From the NCBI RefSeq assembly GCF_003337735.1, contig NZ_QPJY01000001.1:784175-848174 (forward strand): 64,000 nt of DNA. The letters are read 5' to 3'. Under the pieces are notes generated by a model. The model made no database searches. It was not told the DNA's origin and saw only the letters and a program-made list of their open reading frames with translations. The position numbers and the translations under genes were made by a program. The stretch comes from Thioalbus denitrificans (GTDB taxonomy: Bacteria > Pseudomonadota > Gammaproteobacteria > DSM-26407). Positions 34,521 to 42,509 of the stretch are shown here, piece after piece (positions within the stretch are counted from its first letter, which is position 1; each line of letters starts with the position of its first letter).

Positions 34521-35873
34521 TTGGGAACCCAGAAAGACGTCTTGATTCCCGACATCGGCGACTTCGCCGATGTGGATGTGATTGAAGTGGTGGTGGCCCC
34601 CGGCGACCGGGTGGATGTCGACGATCCGCTCCTCACCCTGGAGAGCGACAAGGCCTCCATGGACATCCCGGCGCCCTTCGCCGGCGTGGTGAAGGAGGTG
34701 AAGGTCAAGGTGGGCGACAAGGTCTCCGAGGGGGATGTCGCGTTCGTCATCGAGGCCGAGACGGCAGGAGCACAGGTACCCGCCGTGGAGTCGGCGCAGG
34801 CGGCTGTCCCGGCTCCTGAGCCGAAGGCCGTGCCCGCCCCGGAGACCCGTGCCGCGCCTCCGCCTGCCCAGGCGGCAGCGGAATCCATGGCGGAGACGCC
34901 GGCATCGCCCTGGCAGCCGCCGCCCGTGCCCGCCTATCCCGCCATGAGCGAGGTGGCCACGGGGCAGGTTCACGCCAGCCCCTCGGTGCGTCGCTTCGCC
35001 CGTGAGCTGGGGGCGGATCTCGCCAAGGTGACCGGAACCGGGCCCAAGGGGCGCATCCTCAAGGAGGACGTCCAGGGTTTCGTCAAGTACGAGCTTTCCC
35101 GGCCCAAGGCCACCCCCGCCGGCGGCTCCGGGTTCAGCCTGCCGGAGATGCCGGAGGTGGATTTCAGCCGCTTCGGCGAAATCGAGACCCAGCCTCTTTC
35201 GCGCATCAGGAAGATCTCCGGTGCGAACCTGCAGCGCAACTGGATCACCGTTCCCCACGTGACCCAGCACGACGAGGCCGACATCACCGACATGGAGGCC
35301 TTCCGCAAGGCTCAGGGCGAGATCGCGGCCAGGGAGGGTGTGCGCCTGACCCCGCTGGTGTTCCTGATGAAGGCCTGCGTGGCGGCGCTGAAGGCCTACC
35401 CGGACGTGAACAGTTCGCTCGCGCCCGACGGCGAGAACCTGATCCTGAAAAAGTACTTCCATATCGGCGTGGCGGTGGACACCCCCAACGGCCTGGTGGT
35501 GCCGGTGATCCGGGACGTGGACCGGAAGGGGCTCATGGCGCTGGCCCGCGAGCTCGGCGACGTGAGTGCCAAGGCGCGCGAGGGCAAGCTCGGCCCGGCG
35601 GACATGCAGGGCGGCTGCTTCACCATCTCGAGCCTCGGCGGCATCGGGGGAACCCAGTTCACCCCCATCGTCAACGCCCCCGAAGTGGCCATCCTCGGCG
35701 TCTCCCGCGCCGAGATGAAGCCGATCTACGACGGCCAGGGCGGATTCGTGCCGCGGCTGATGCTCCCCCTGTCGCTCTCCTATGACCACCGGGTCATCGA
35801 CGGCGCCGCCGCCGCCCGCTTCACCACCTACCTGCGCCGCTTGCTGGGGGACATCAGGACGTTGTTGCTGTGA
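34521..35873 (+). CDS. aceF: Dihydrolipoamide acetyltransferase (E2 of PDH)
   Basis: A 450-residue E2 core enzyme. One lipoyl domain has the modified lysine K44 in LESDKASMDIP. A long Ala/Pro linker (about 78-145) follows, then a peripheral-subunit-binding domain (VHASPSVRRFARELGADLAKV...GRILKEDV). The catalytic acetyltransferase domain carries SYDHRVIDGA near the C-terminus. The start is a TTG behind GGAGGA. Many gammaproteobacterial AceF proteins have two or three lipoyl domains; this has one. Its TGA stop lies inside the left terminus of the repeat element, so the last codons sit right at the element border. Confidence 0.97.
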   Translation: MGTQKDVLIPDIGDFADVDVIEVVVAPGDRVDVDDPLLTLESDKASMDIPAPFAGVVKEVKVKVGDKVSEGDVAFVIEAETAGAQVPAVESAQAAVPAPEPKAVPAPETRAAPPPAQAAAESMAETPASPWQPPPVPAYPAMSEVATGQVHASPSVRRFARELGADLAKVTGTGPKGRILKEDVQGFVKYELSRPKATPAGGSGFSLPEMPEVDFSRFGEIETQPLSRIRKISGANLQRNWITVPHVTQHDEADITDMEAFRKAQGEIAAREGVRLTPLVFLMKACVAALKAYPDVNSSLAPDGENLILKKYFHIGVAVDTPNGLVVPVIRDVDRKGLMALARELGDVSAKAREGKLGPADMQGGCFTISSLGGIGGTQFTPIVNAPEVAILGVSRAEMKPIYDGQGGFVPRLMLPLSLSYDHRVIDGAAAARFTTYLRRLLGDIRTLLL

Positions 35874-35892
35874 TGGGTGAATGCGTGAGTGC

Positions 35893-36074
35893 GTGATGGG
35901 TGATGGGTGATGGGTGATGGGTGATGGGTGATGGGTGATGGGTGATGGGTGATGAGTGATGGGTGATGAGTGATGAGTGATGGGTGATGGGTGATGGGTG
36001 ATGGGTGATGAGTGATGGGTGATGAGTGATGGGTGATGAGTGATGAGTGATGAGTGATGAGTGATGAGTGATGG
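35893..36074 (+). repeat. 26-copy heptamer tandem repeat GTGATG(G/A)
   Basis: Twenty-six contiguous 7-base units without a single insertion or deletion. Only the last base of each unit varies (G in units 1-8, then mixed, mostly A at the right end). The purity suggests recent slippage expansion and a probable length-polymorphic locus. Confidence 0.97.
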
Positions 36075-36083
36075 GGTGCTCTC

Positions 36084-36461
36084 ATGGATGAGACGAGCAA
36101 CGCATATGGACACAAACGACTTCTGGTGTGGAAGCAATCCATGGAGCTGGTGGTGGCAACCTATGCTGCGACACGCGCCTTTCCGGCAGTTGAGCGTCAT
36201 GGATTGGCCTCACAGATGCAGCGTGCGGCAGTATCCATTCCGAGCAATATCGCAGAAGGATCTGCCAGGGGATCAAAGCGCGATTCGTTGAGGTTTTATG
36301 TCTTTGCCAGGGGAAGCATCGCCGAGCTTGACACCCAGTTCGAGATTGCCAGGAGGCTTGGGTACCTTGACGAAGTAAGGTTTCGCGAGCTGACCTTGAG
36401 GCTGGATCGGATTAGTCGCCTGCTGAACGGCTTGAGGAATGCCCATTCGGCGGGTTCTTGA
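36084..36461 (+). CDS. Four-helix-bundle protein (TIGR02436 / S23-like, Avd-related fold)
   Basis: A 125-residue protein. HKRLLVWKQSMELVVATYAATRAFP, then ERHGLASQMQRAAVSIPSNIAEG, SARGSKRDSLRFYVFARGSIAELDTQ and FEIARRLGYLD match the four-helix-bundle family encoded in 23S rRNA intervening sequences, which is also the fold of the Avd protein of diversity-generating retroelements. These are small basic homopentamers that bind nucleic acid in the studied cases. The ATG lies ten bases beyond the last GTGATGG unit and has no proper Shine-Dalgarno beyond the purine-rich repeat. No reverse transcriptase or template/variable repeat is nearby, so this is not a DGR. Confidence 0.9.
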   Translation: MDETSNAYGHKRLLVWKQSMELVVATYAATRAFPAVERHGLASQMQRAAVSIPSNIAEGSARGSKRDSLRFYVFARGSIAELDTQFEIARRLGYLDEVRFRELTLRLDRISRLLNGLRNAHSAGS

Positions 36462-36548
36462 GAGCCCATCACCCATCACCCATAACGCATCACAGCGATT
36501 TGAGTTTCCACGGCATTCACGCCAACCCAATGACAGGAACAAAGCCGA

Positions 36549-38294
36549 ATGAGCAAGACAGTCGAAATCCGCGTTCCCGACATCGGCAATTTCGAGAACG
36601 TGGATGTGATCGAGGTGCTGGTGGCGCCGGGGGACGCGGTCGAGGCCGAGACCTCGCTCATCACCCTGGAGAGTGACAAGGCCACCATGGATGTCCCGTC
36701 GCCGCAGGCCGGCGTGGTGCGGGAGCTGCATGTGGCGGTGGGCGACAAGGTCTCCACGGGCAGCCTCGTCCTGCTGCTGGAGACTGCGGCCAGTGGCGCG
36801 GCGGTTGCCCAAGCGCCCGCGGCGGCCCCCGAAAAGGCCCCGGCCGCCGCTCCCTCGCCGCAGGCGGCAACCACCGCCGAGGGGGACCTCCATGCCGAGG
36901 TGGTGGTGCTGGGTGCCGGCCCCGGCGGCTACACGGCCGCGTTCCGGGCCGCGGACCTGGGCCTGAAGACCGTGCTGGTGGAGCGCCACGCCCGCCTGGG
37001 CGGGGTGTGCCTCAACGTGGGCTGCATTCCCTCCAAGGCGCTGCTGCACGCGGCGAAGGTCATCGACGAGGCCGCCGAGATGGCGGAGCACGGCATCCGC
37101 TTCGGCGCGCCCGAGGTGGACCTGGACGCCCTGCGCGGCTGGAAGGAGAGCGTGGTGGACCGCCTCACCAAGGGTCTCGGCGGCCTGGCGAAGCAGCGCA
37201 AGGTGACGGTGGTGCAGGGGCGGGCCCGCTTCGCCGCCCCCAACCAGCTGCTGGTGGAGACCGCGGAGGGAGCCCGCCGGATCCTGTTCGACAAGGCCAT
37301 CATCGCCGCCGGTTCGCGCCCGGTCCGGCTGCCGTTCCTGCCCGAGGATCCGCGCATCATCGACTCCACCGGGGCGCTGGCCCTGGCGGATGTGCCGGGG
37401 CGCATGCTGGTCATCGGCGGCGGCATCATCGGCCTGGAGATGGCGACCGTCTATCACGCCCTGGGCGCGGCGGTCTCGGTGGTGGAGCTGCAGGACAGCC
37501 TCATTCCGGGCTGCGACAAGGACCTGGTGACCCCGCTCACCCGGCGGGTGAAGAAGCGCTACGAGAACATCTGGCTGCAGACGAAGGTGACCGCCGTGGA
37601 GGCGCGCGAGGACGGCCTGCACGTGACCTTCGAGGGCGCCCAGGCGCCGGCGGAGCCGCAGCGCTTCGATCGTATCCTGGTGGCGGTGGGGCGCACCCCC
37701 AACGGCCGTGACATCGGCGCCGAGGCCGCCGGCGTGGCGGTGGACGAGCGCGGCTTCATCCCCGTGGACGCGCAGATGCGCACCAACGTGGCGCACATCC
37801 ATGCCATCGGCGACATCGTCGGCAATCCCATGCTGGCCCACAAGGCGAGCCACGAGGGCAAGATTGCCGCCGAGGTATGCGCCGGCCTGAAGAGCCGTTT
37901 CGATGCCCAGGTGATCCCCTCGGTGGCCTACACCGACCCGGAAGTGGCCTGGGTGGGCGTCACCGAGACCGAGGCGAAGGCCGAGGGGCGCAAGGTGGGC
38001 AAGGGCGCCTTCCCCTGGGCCGCCAGCGGCCGCTCCCTGAGCCTGGGGCGCGACGAGGGCCTGACCAAGCTCATCTTCGACGAGGAGACCCACCGGGTCA
38101 TCGGCATGGGCGTGGTGGGCCCCAATGCCGGCGAGCTCATCAGTGAGGGGGCGCTGGCCATCGAGATGGGGGCCGATGCCGCCGACATCGGGCTGACCAT
38201 CCATCCCCACCCGACCCTGTCCGAGAGCGTCATGATGGCCGCCGAGGCCTTCGAGGGCACCCTCACCGACCTCTACCTGCCGAAGAAGAAGTGA
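36549..38294 (+). CDS. lpdA: Dihydrolipoyl dehydrogenase with N-terminal lipoyl domain (E3 of PDH)
   Basis: A 581-residue E3. Residues 1-80 are a lipoyl domain (K44 in [11 protein letters not shown]), then an Ala/Pro linker. The flavoprotein starts at about 115: FAD motif [10 protein letters not shown], redox disulfide C154/C159 in [16 protein letters not shown] motif [19 protein letters not shown], and C-terminal catalytic HPHPTLSE. The lipoyl-fused form is typical of E3 dedicated to pyruvate dehydrogenase in beta- and gammaproteobacteria. It would normally follow aceF closely; here the repeat element adds about 630 bases between them. Confidence 0.97.
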   Translation: MSKTVEIRVPDIGNFENVDVIEVLVAPGDAVEAETSLITLESDKATMDVPSPQAGVVRELHVAVGDKVSTGSLVLLLETAASGAAVAQAPAAAPEKAPAAAPSPQAATTAEGDLHAEVVVLGAGPGGYTAAFRAADLGLKTVLVERHARLGGVCLNVGCIPSKALLHAAKVIDEAAEMAEHGIRFGAPEVDLDALRGWKESVVDRLTKGLGGLAKQRKVTVVQGRARFAAPNQLLVETAEGARRILFDKAIIAAGSRPVRLPFLPEDPRIIDSTGALALADVPGRMLVIGGGIIGLEMATVYHALGAAVSVVELQDSLIPGCDKDLVTPLTRRVKKRYENIWLQTKVTAVEAREDGLHVTFEGAQAPAEPQRFDRILVAVGRTPNGRDIGAEAAGVAVDERGFIPVDAQMRTNVAHIHAIGDIVGNPMLAHKASHEGKIAAEVCAGLKSRFDAQVIPSVAYTDPEVAWVGVTETEAKAEGRKVGKGAFPWAASGRSLSLGRDEGLTKLIFDEETHRVIGMGVVGPNAGELISEGALAIEMGADAADIGLTIHPHPTLSESVMMAAEAFEGTLTDLYLPKKK

Positions 38295-38296
38295 TT

Positions 38297-38505
38297 GTTG
38301 ATAGACAGGATTTACAGGATTGACGGGATAGAGACCAAACGCCGTTTATCCGCAGATTACGCAGATTACGCAGATTGAATCCGGAGCCGGGCCGTGTCGG
38401 GCAAGACGTGGCCATCCGATGTCTCACGGTATGAGCGCAATCGATGGCCGAAACGTCTTCAAACATCCTGTAAATCCTGTAAATCCTGTTAATCCTGTCT
38501 ATTCC
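38297..38505. repeat. Hairpin element with AATCCTGT-word arms
   Basis: The left arm at 38297-38329 (GACAGGATTTACAGGATT...) pairs with the right arm 38463-38503 built from AATCCTGTA units. Inside the left arm an ATTACGCAG-word arm (38346-38376) has no surviving partner. It starts three bases after the lpdA stop and ends just before the ribosome site of the next gene. Confidence 0.85.
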
Positions 38506-38527
38506 AGAATTTCATTCCCTGAAGGAG

Positions 38528-39112
38528 ATGCCCGTGAGGAGAGTGCTGGCGGTTGCGTTGATGGCGCTGGGTCTGGCGGGGTGCGGAACGGTGCCCGAGC
38601 GGATGAACGTGGAGCCGCAGCCGGAGCTTTCGAGCGCGGAGATCGGGCGGGAGCAGCCGGTGGCGGTGACCGTGGTGGATCGGCGCGGCGAGACCCCGCT
38701 CGGCAGCTACGAGAGCGTCTACGGCAAGCGGGTCCGGATCGATCTCGAGAACGATCTCACCAGCTCGATCCGCGACCAGGTGGGCGAGGGGATCGCGGCG
38801 CTCGGCTTCATCCCCATGCATGGCGCCGGAGAGGAACTGCCCCGGGGGCTCACCGTGGAGATCCTGCACCTGGAGTACCAGGCCGCCCGCGGCTACGTCT
38901 CCGGGGAGATGACGGTGTGGGCCGAGCTGCGCGGCATCGCCCGCAACGGCGGGGAGACCTACCGGGTCCGCTACCGGATGCGGCAGCACAAGGAGGGACT
39001 GTTCAACCCCGGTTCGCCCGAGAGCCTGCGCCTCATCAACACTACCCTGACCACCGTGCTGGAAGAACTGCTCAAGGACCCGAAGCTGATCGCCGTGCTG
39101 GCGGCGGAGTGA
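38528..39112 (+). CDS. YajG-like lipoprotein
   Basis: A 194-residue predicted outer-membrane lipoprotein: positive N-terminus MPVRRV, hydrophobic stretch and lipobox LAGC (Cys about 18). The mature part (VAVTVVDRRGETPLGSYESVYGKRVRID, LGFIPM, LTVEILHLEYQ) resembles YajG family lipoproteins, which have no settled function. AAGGAG precedes the ATG. The stop is followed directly by GTGAATGCGTGCGTG, the same word that opens the heptamer arms at 31421 and 35877. Confidence 0.78.
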   Translation: MPVRRVLAVALMALGLAGCGTVPERMNVEPQPELSSAEIGREQPVAVTVVDRRGETPLGSYESVYGKRVRIDLENDLTSSIRDQVGEGIAALGFIPMHGAGEELPRGLTVEILHLEYQAARGYVSGEMTVWAELRGIARNGGETYRVRYRMRQHKEGLFNPGSPESLRLINTTLTTVLEELLKDPKLIAVLAAE

Positions 39113-39172
39113 ATGCGTGCGTGTGGCAACTGGTAACCGGCAACTGGCGACTGACCACCGGCACCCGGCACC
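39110..39172 (+). repeat. AACTGGCA-word repeat array
   Basis: Imperfect units of CAACTGGTAACCGG / CAACTGGCGACTGACC / CACCCGGCAC follow the YajG-like stop. A similar array in the same orientation is at 41408-41446 and a short one at 18974. The unit length (about 8 bases) and intergenic position match the other word-built arms. Confidence 0.65.
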
Positions 39173-39253
39173 GTTTTGAGCCGGATCAAGGTGTTTGTGC
39201 GGCCGGCGGGGCAAACTACGCCATTGGTGTCCATCCGCAGGAGAGTCATTCCG

Positions 39254-39715
39254 ATGCAGCGAATCAGCCTTCTGGTGTCCTTGTTCACGTCTCTTCTCAT
39301 CGGCGGGAATGCCGTGGCCTCCACATCCGTGGACCAGGCCGAGCAGCTGTTCGAGCGCTATACGGCGCTGGAACAGGCCTATGATCCGGCCATCCTGGAG
39401 CTCTACGCCGATGATGCCATGGTGACCCGGGTCCAGCTGCTGCCCGACGGGACGCGCAAGGTGAATCAGCTGGAGGGACGCTGGTACAAGGACCTGGTGC
39501 GGCAGATGCTGCCCCGCGCGAAGGTCGAACCGGACACCATCAGCTACAGCCAGATGAGCTTCACCGGGCTGGAGGATGGCCGGGTGGAGGTGCGCGGCAT
39601 GCGCCACTCGGCCCGCCAGGATCGCTATCAGCCCATCCAGATGGTCGTGGGTCCGACGGCCACCGGCGAGTGGCGGATTCTCGAGGAGCGGGTGGTGGTG
39701 GTCCGCGAGGAGTGA
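39254..39715 (+). CDS. Secreted hypothetical protein (NTF2-like size)
   Basis: A 153-residue protein with an N-terminal signal peptide (QRISLLVSLFTSLLIGGNAVAS, cleavage near 23). The mature domain begins VDQAEQLFERYTALEQAYDPAILELYADDAMVTR, which resembles the opening helices of SnoaL/NTF2-like domains, followed by beta strands. The ATG at 39254 is behind GGAGA. It is a probable periplasmic small-ligand or stress protein; no specific function is recognised. It converges with the adenosyltransferase gene, three bases apart. Confidence 0.65.
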   Translation: MQRISLLVSLFTSLLIGGNAVASTSVDQAEQLFERYTALEQAYDPAILELYADDAMVTRVQLLPDGTRKVNQLEGRWYKDLVRQMLPRAKVEPDTISYSQMSFTGLEDGRVEVRGMRHSARQDRYQPIQMVVGPTATGEWRILEERVVVVREE

Positions 39716-39718
39716 GTC

Positions 39719-40294
39719 TCAGCCGTCGCTGCTTTGCCCGGCGTCCCGGCGCCGGTTCTTCTTCCACAGGACGTCGGGTACGCCCGCCGCGGCGTTGAGC
39801 GCCCGGGACAGCACGAACAGCAGGTCCGAGAGGCGGTTGAGATAGGCGATCGCCTCCGGGTTGATGCCGGCCTCCGGCGCCAGCCCCGCCACCAGGCGCT
39901 CGGCGCGGCGGCAGACGGTGCGGGCCAGGTGGCAGGTGGCGGCGGCCGCGGTGCCGCCGGGCAGGATGAACTCCGCGAGCGGCGGCAGTTCGGCATTGAA
40001 GCGATCCAGCACCTGCTCCAGCCAGCCGACGTAGCGCGCGTCGATGGCCACGAACCCGGGCACGCTCAGCTCTCCCCCCAGATCGAACAGATCGTGCTGG
40101 ATGTCGGTCAGGCAGTCGCGGACCGCCTCGGGCACTTCGCCCGCGAGCAGCACGCCGATGACGCTGTTGAGCTCGTCCACCGTGCCGTACGCTTCCACGC
40201 GCGGGTCATCCTTGCGTACCCGGCTGCCGTCGCCGAGGCCGGTGGTGCCCTTGTCGCCGGTGCGGGTGTAGATCTTGGATAGCCGGTAGCCCAT
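39719..40294 (-). CDS. Cob(I)alamin adenosyltransferase, PduO/MMAB type
   Basis: A 191-residue trimeric ATP:cob(I)alamin adenosyltransferase. Signatures are KIYTRTGDKGTTGLGDGSRVRKDDPRVEAYGTVDELNS (ATP-binding N-terminus), IQHDLFDLGGELS and RTVCRRAERLVAGL (conserved RxxxRRAER helix), then LNRLSDLLFVLSRALN. It makes adenosylcobalamin or adenosylates cobinamide before nucleotide-loop assembly. It sits on the opposite strand to the cobU-cobT... operon, separated by a hairpin element, but belongs to the same pathway. Confidence 0.95.
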   Translation of the reverse strand: MGYRLSKIYTRTGDKGTTGLGDGSRVRKDDPRVEAYGTVDELNSVIGVLLAGEVPEAVRDCLTDIQHDLFDLGGELSVPGFVAIDARYVGWLEQVLDRFNAELPPLAEFILPGGTAAAATCHLARTVCRRAERLVAGLAPEAGINPEAIAYLNRLSDLLFVLSRALNAAAGVPDVLWKKNRRRDAGQSSDG

Positions 40295-40377
40295 GGGACA
40301 CGCTCCTCCGGGTTGATGTGCCGCGGAGAGGGACTATCGCCCAGCGCTGCGCCGGGGGCAAGCCCAGCCTGTTTTTT

Positions 40378-40685
40378 TCACCACGAAGGCACGGAGGACA
40401 CGGAGAAAAACAGATAAACCGCAGATTGACGTTGATTGGCGTTGATTTCTCAGGTGTTGAACGAGAACCAGTGTACTGCTTCACTCTTGGAGGAACAGGA
40501 CGGCAACTGGTATGACACTGTGCCTGCCACATGGTGTGGCCTGCTGCCAACGCTGTCCACACCCCGCCGTCCCGGCACCTGCCATGCCCATCTTGTTGTT
40601 CCCAAATAAACGTAAATCAACGTCAATCTGCGGTTAATCCCAATCCTTTCGTTTTTCTCCGTGTCCTTCGTGCCTTCGTGGTGAA
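40378..40685. repeat. Nested hairpin element (type A-B ... B'-A')
   Basis: Outer arms 40378-40410 and 40654-40685 share the private variant GGACACGGAGAAAA / its inverse. Inner arms 40416-40448 and 40604-40636 share GATTGACGTTGATT / AATCAACGTCAATC. Other copies have CACGAAG and ATTACGCAG at those places. The centre of about 155 bases contains the 17-base repeat copy at 40468-40484. It lies between the divergent adenosyltransferase and cobU genes and must contain or flank their promoters. Confidence 0.92.
40468..40484 (-). repeat. 17-base repeat, copy 2
   Basis: The inverse of GTGAAGCAGTACACTGG at 20593-20609. It is in the loop of the hairpin element, which suggests loops can carry foreign repeat material. 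Confidence 0.7.
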
Positions 40686-40790
40686 CAGGTCTTTTGGCGC
40701 TGAAATGTTCGCCCTCACTGGTACGGAGGGGGTGCGCCGGGCGGCGGGGGATGCGATCATGGGCGACCTCGCAAGCGGTGGAGCAGCAGC

Positions 40791-41315
40791 GTGAAGGAAC
40801 TGATCCTGGGTGGGGCCCGCTCGGGCAAGAGCACGCTGGCCGAGCGGCTGGCCCTGGAGAGCGGAATGGAGGTGACCTATCTCGCCACCGCCGCGCCCGC
40901 GGACGGGGAGATGGCCGAGCGGATCGCCCGCCACCGGGCCCGCCGGCCCGGTCACTGGACCCTGGTGGAGGAACCGGTGGCCCTTGCCGCCGCGCTGGCC
41001 CGGCACGCCGCCGGTGGGCGCTGCCTGCTGGTGGACTGCCTGACCCTGTGGCTGACCAACCTGCTGGCCCTGGAGGACGAGGCGCGGCTGGCCGCTGAGC
41101 GCGGGGCCCTGCTGGAGGTCCTGCCCGATCTCCCGGGACGGCTGATCCTGGTGAGCAACGAGGTGGGCCTGGGCATCGTTCCCGTGAACGGTCTGGCACG
41201 CCGGTTCCGCGACGAGGCGGGGTGGCTGCACCAGGCCCTGGCGGCACGCTGCGAACGGGTCGTCTTCACCGCCGCCGGCCTGCCGCTGGTGCTGAAGGGA
41301 CCGCCCCTGGCGTGA
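40791..41315 (+). CDS. cobU: Adenosylcobinamide kinase / adenosylcobinamide-phosphate guanylyltransferase
   Basis: A 174-residue bifunctional enzyme that phosphorylates adenosylcobinamide and then transfers GMP to give AdoCbi-GDP. The P-loop GGARSGKST is at 6-14. VTYLATAAPADGEMAERIARHRARRP, LLVDCLTLWLTNLL and VSNEVGLGIVPVNGLARRFRDEAG are classic CobU/CobP segments. The start is a GTG behind GGTGGAG. It is the first gene of the nucleotide-loop assembly operon. A 144-base gap with a small AACTGG-word array separates it from cobT. Confidence 0.96.
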   Translation: MKELILGGARSGKSTLAERLALESGMEVTYLATAAPADGEMAERIARHRARRPGHWTLVEEPVALAAALARHAAGGRCLLVDCLTLWLTNLLALEDEARLAAERGALLEVLPDLPGRLILVSNEVGLGIVPVNGLARRFRDEAGWLHQALAARCERVVFTAAGLPLVLKGPPLA

Positions 41316-41407
41316 CGCCCGTGGCGGGCACCGGGGGGGCGCGGACCCGGCCCGACTTCCTGTTCCGTCAGCCGCAATCCCGTTGTGCGCACGGCGCATC
41401 CCGCGTT

Positions 41408-41446
41408 CTGGCAACGGGCAACTGATAACTGGTAACTGATAGCCCG
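41408..41446 (+). repeat. AACTGGTA-word repeat array
   Basis: GGCAACGGGCAACTGATAACTGGTAACTGATAG is made of four imperfect 8-9-base units, related to the array at 39110-39172. It ends just upstream of the cobT ribosome site (AAGGAG). Confidence 0.7.
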
Positions 41447-41459
41447 CAAGGAGAATCCG

Positions 41460-42509
41460 TTGACACCGACCTGGCTGGAAGCCCCCGTACACCCCGTCGA
41501 TGAAGCCGCAGCCGCCGCCGCGCAGGCCCGGCAGGCCCGGCTGACCAAGCCTCCGGGCTCCCTCGGCGAGCTGGAAGCGGTCGCGGTGCGCCTGGCGGCG
41601 CTGCAGGGGCGCGAGCGCCCGGCGGCGGAGCGGGTGCGGATGGTGGTCTTCGCCGCCGATCACGGCGTCGCCGCCTCGGGCGTGTCCGCCTTTCCCCAGG
41701 CGGTGACGGTGCAGATGGTGCGCAATTTCGCCGCCGGGGGCGCGGCCATCAGCGTGCTGGCGCGGGCGCTGGGGGCGGAGCTGGAGGTGGTGGACGTGGG
41801 CACCCTGGAGCCGCCGGGGGAACTCCCCGGGCTGGTGAGCGCCCGGGTCGGTCCCGGCACCGCCAACTTCCAGCACCAGGACGCCATGACCCCGGCCCAG
41901 CTCGGCGCCGCCCTGGAGGCCGGCCGGGCCGCGGTGGAGCGCGCCGCGGTGGCGGACTGCCAGCTGTTCATCGGGGGCGAGATGGGCATTGCCAACACCT
42001 CCGCCGCCGCGGCGGTGGCCTGCGCGCTGCTGGCGGAGGATCCTTCCGTCCTGGCCGGCCCCGGCACGGGGCTGGACACGGCGGGGGTGGGTCGGAAAGT
42101 GACTGTGCTGAGGGAGGCGCTGGCGCGCCACGGGGATCTCGCCGCCGCCCCCCTGGAGGCGCTGCGCTGCTTCGGCGGATTCGAGCTGGCCGCCCTGGCC
42201 GGCGCCTTCCTCGCCTGCGCCCAGCGCGGCATCCCGGTGCTGGTGGACGGCTTCATCGCCGGCGTGGCGGCCCTGGTGGTGCAGCGGCTGCGCCCGGAGA
42301 CGACGCCCTGGCTGCTGTTCGGCCATGTCTCCGCCGAGCCCGGCCACCGGCGCGTGCTGGAGGCCCTGGGCGGGCGGCCGCTGCTTGACCTGGGCATGCG
42401 GCTGGGCGAGGGCACGGGAGCGGCGGTGGCCGTGCCGCTGCTGCGCCTCGCCTGCGCCCTGCACAGCGGCATGGCCACCTTTGCCGAGGCCGGGATCGCG
42501 GGGGGGTGA
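41460..42509 (+). CDS. cobT: Nicotinate-nucleotide:dimethylbenzimidazole phosphoribosyltransferase
   Basis: A 349-residue CobT that makes alpha-ribazole phosphate from DMB and NaMN for the lower ligand of B12. Recognised by [60 protein letters not shown] and, near the C-terminus, [10 protein letters not shown], which carries the catalytic glutamate. It starts at a TTG behind AAGGAG. The stop overlaps the GTG of the phosphatase gene. Confidence 0.96.
   Translation: MTPTWLEAPVHPVDEAAAAAAQARQARLTKPPGSLGELEAVAVRLAALQGRERPAAERVRMVVFAADHGVAASGVSAFPQAVTVQMVRNFAAGGAAISVLARALGAELEVVDVGTLEPPGELPGLVSARVGPGTANFQHQDAMTPAQLGAALEAGRAAVERAAVADCQLFIGGEMGIANTSAAAAVACALLAEDPSVLAGPGTGLDTAGVGRKVTVLREALARHGDLAAAPLEALRCFGGFELAALAGAFLACAQRGIPVLVDGFIAGVAALVVQRLRPETTPWLLFGHVSAEPGHRRVLEALGGRPLLDLGMRLGEGTGAAVAVPLLRLACALHSGMATFAEAGIAGG

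Larger units (their letters stand above)
35867..36496. mobile_element. Inverted-repeat element carrying a four-helix-bundle gene
   Basis: Termini GCTGTGATG (35867-35875) and CATCACAGC (36488-36496) are exact 9-bp inverted repeats. The left arm continues with 26 GTGATG(G/A) heptamers and ends ATGGGGTGCTCTCA. The right arm has four inverted heptamers and begins (read inverted) GATGGG-CTCTCA, so the inner borders also match. Between the arms lies one gene for a four-helix-bundle protein. The whole sits between aceF and lpdA. No transposase is present; calling it mobile is inference from the symmetric arms and the operon interruption. Confidence 0.65.

Noticed and set aside
35893-36074. CRISPR-like array
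   Set aside because: Units are contiguous 7-mers with no spacers and there are no cas genes.
31698-36200. A 1500-codon reverse-strand open frame across aceE-aceF and the heptamer repeat
   Set aside because: It is antisense to clear pyruvate dehydrogenase genes, and its low-complexity His/Ser/Thr repeats are translations of GTGATGG units; it has no family features.
36084-36461. Accessory gene (avd) of a diversity-generating retroelement
   Set aside because: No reverse transcriptase, template repeat or variable C-type-lectin gene within the window.
40686-40790. Cobalamin riboswitch before cobU
   Set aside because: No B12-box-like AGYCxGGAGACC or CGGGAAGG blocks are visible; most of the preceding space is the hairpin repeat.
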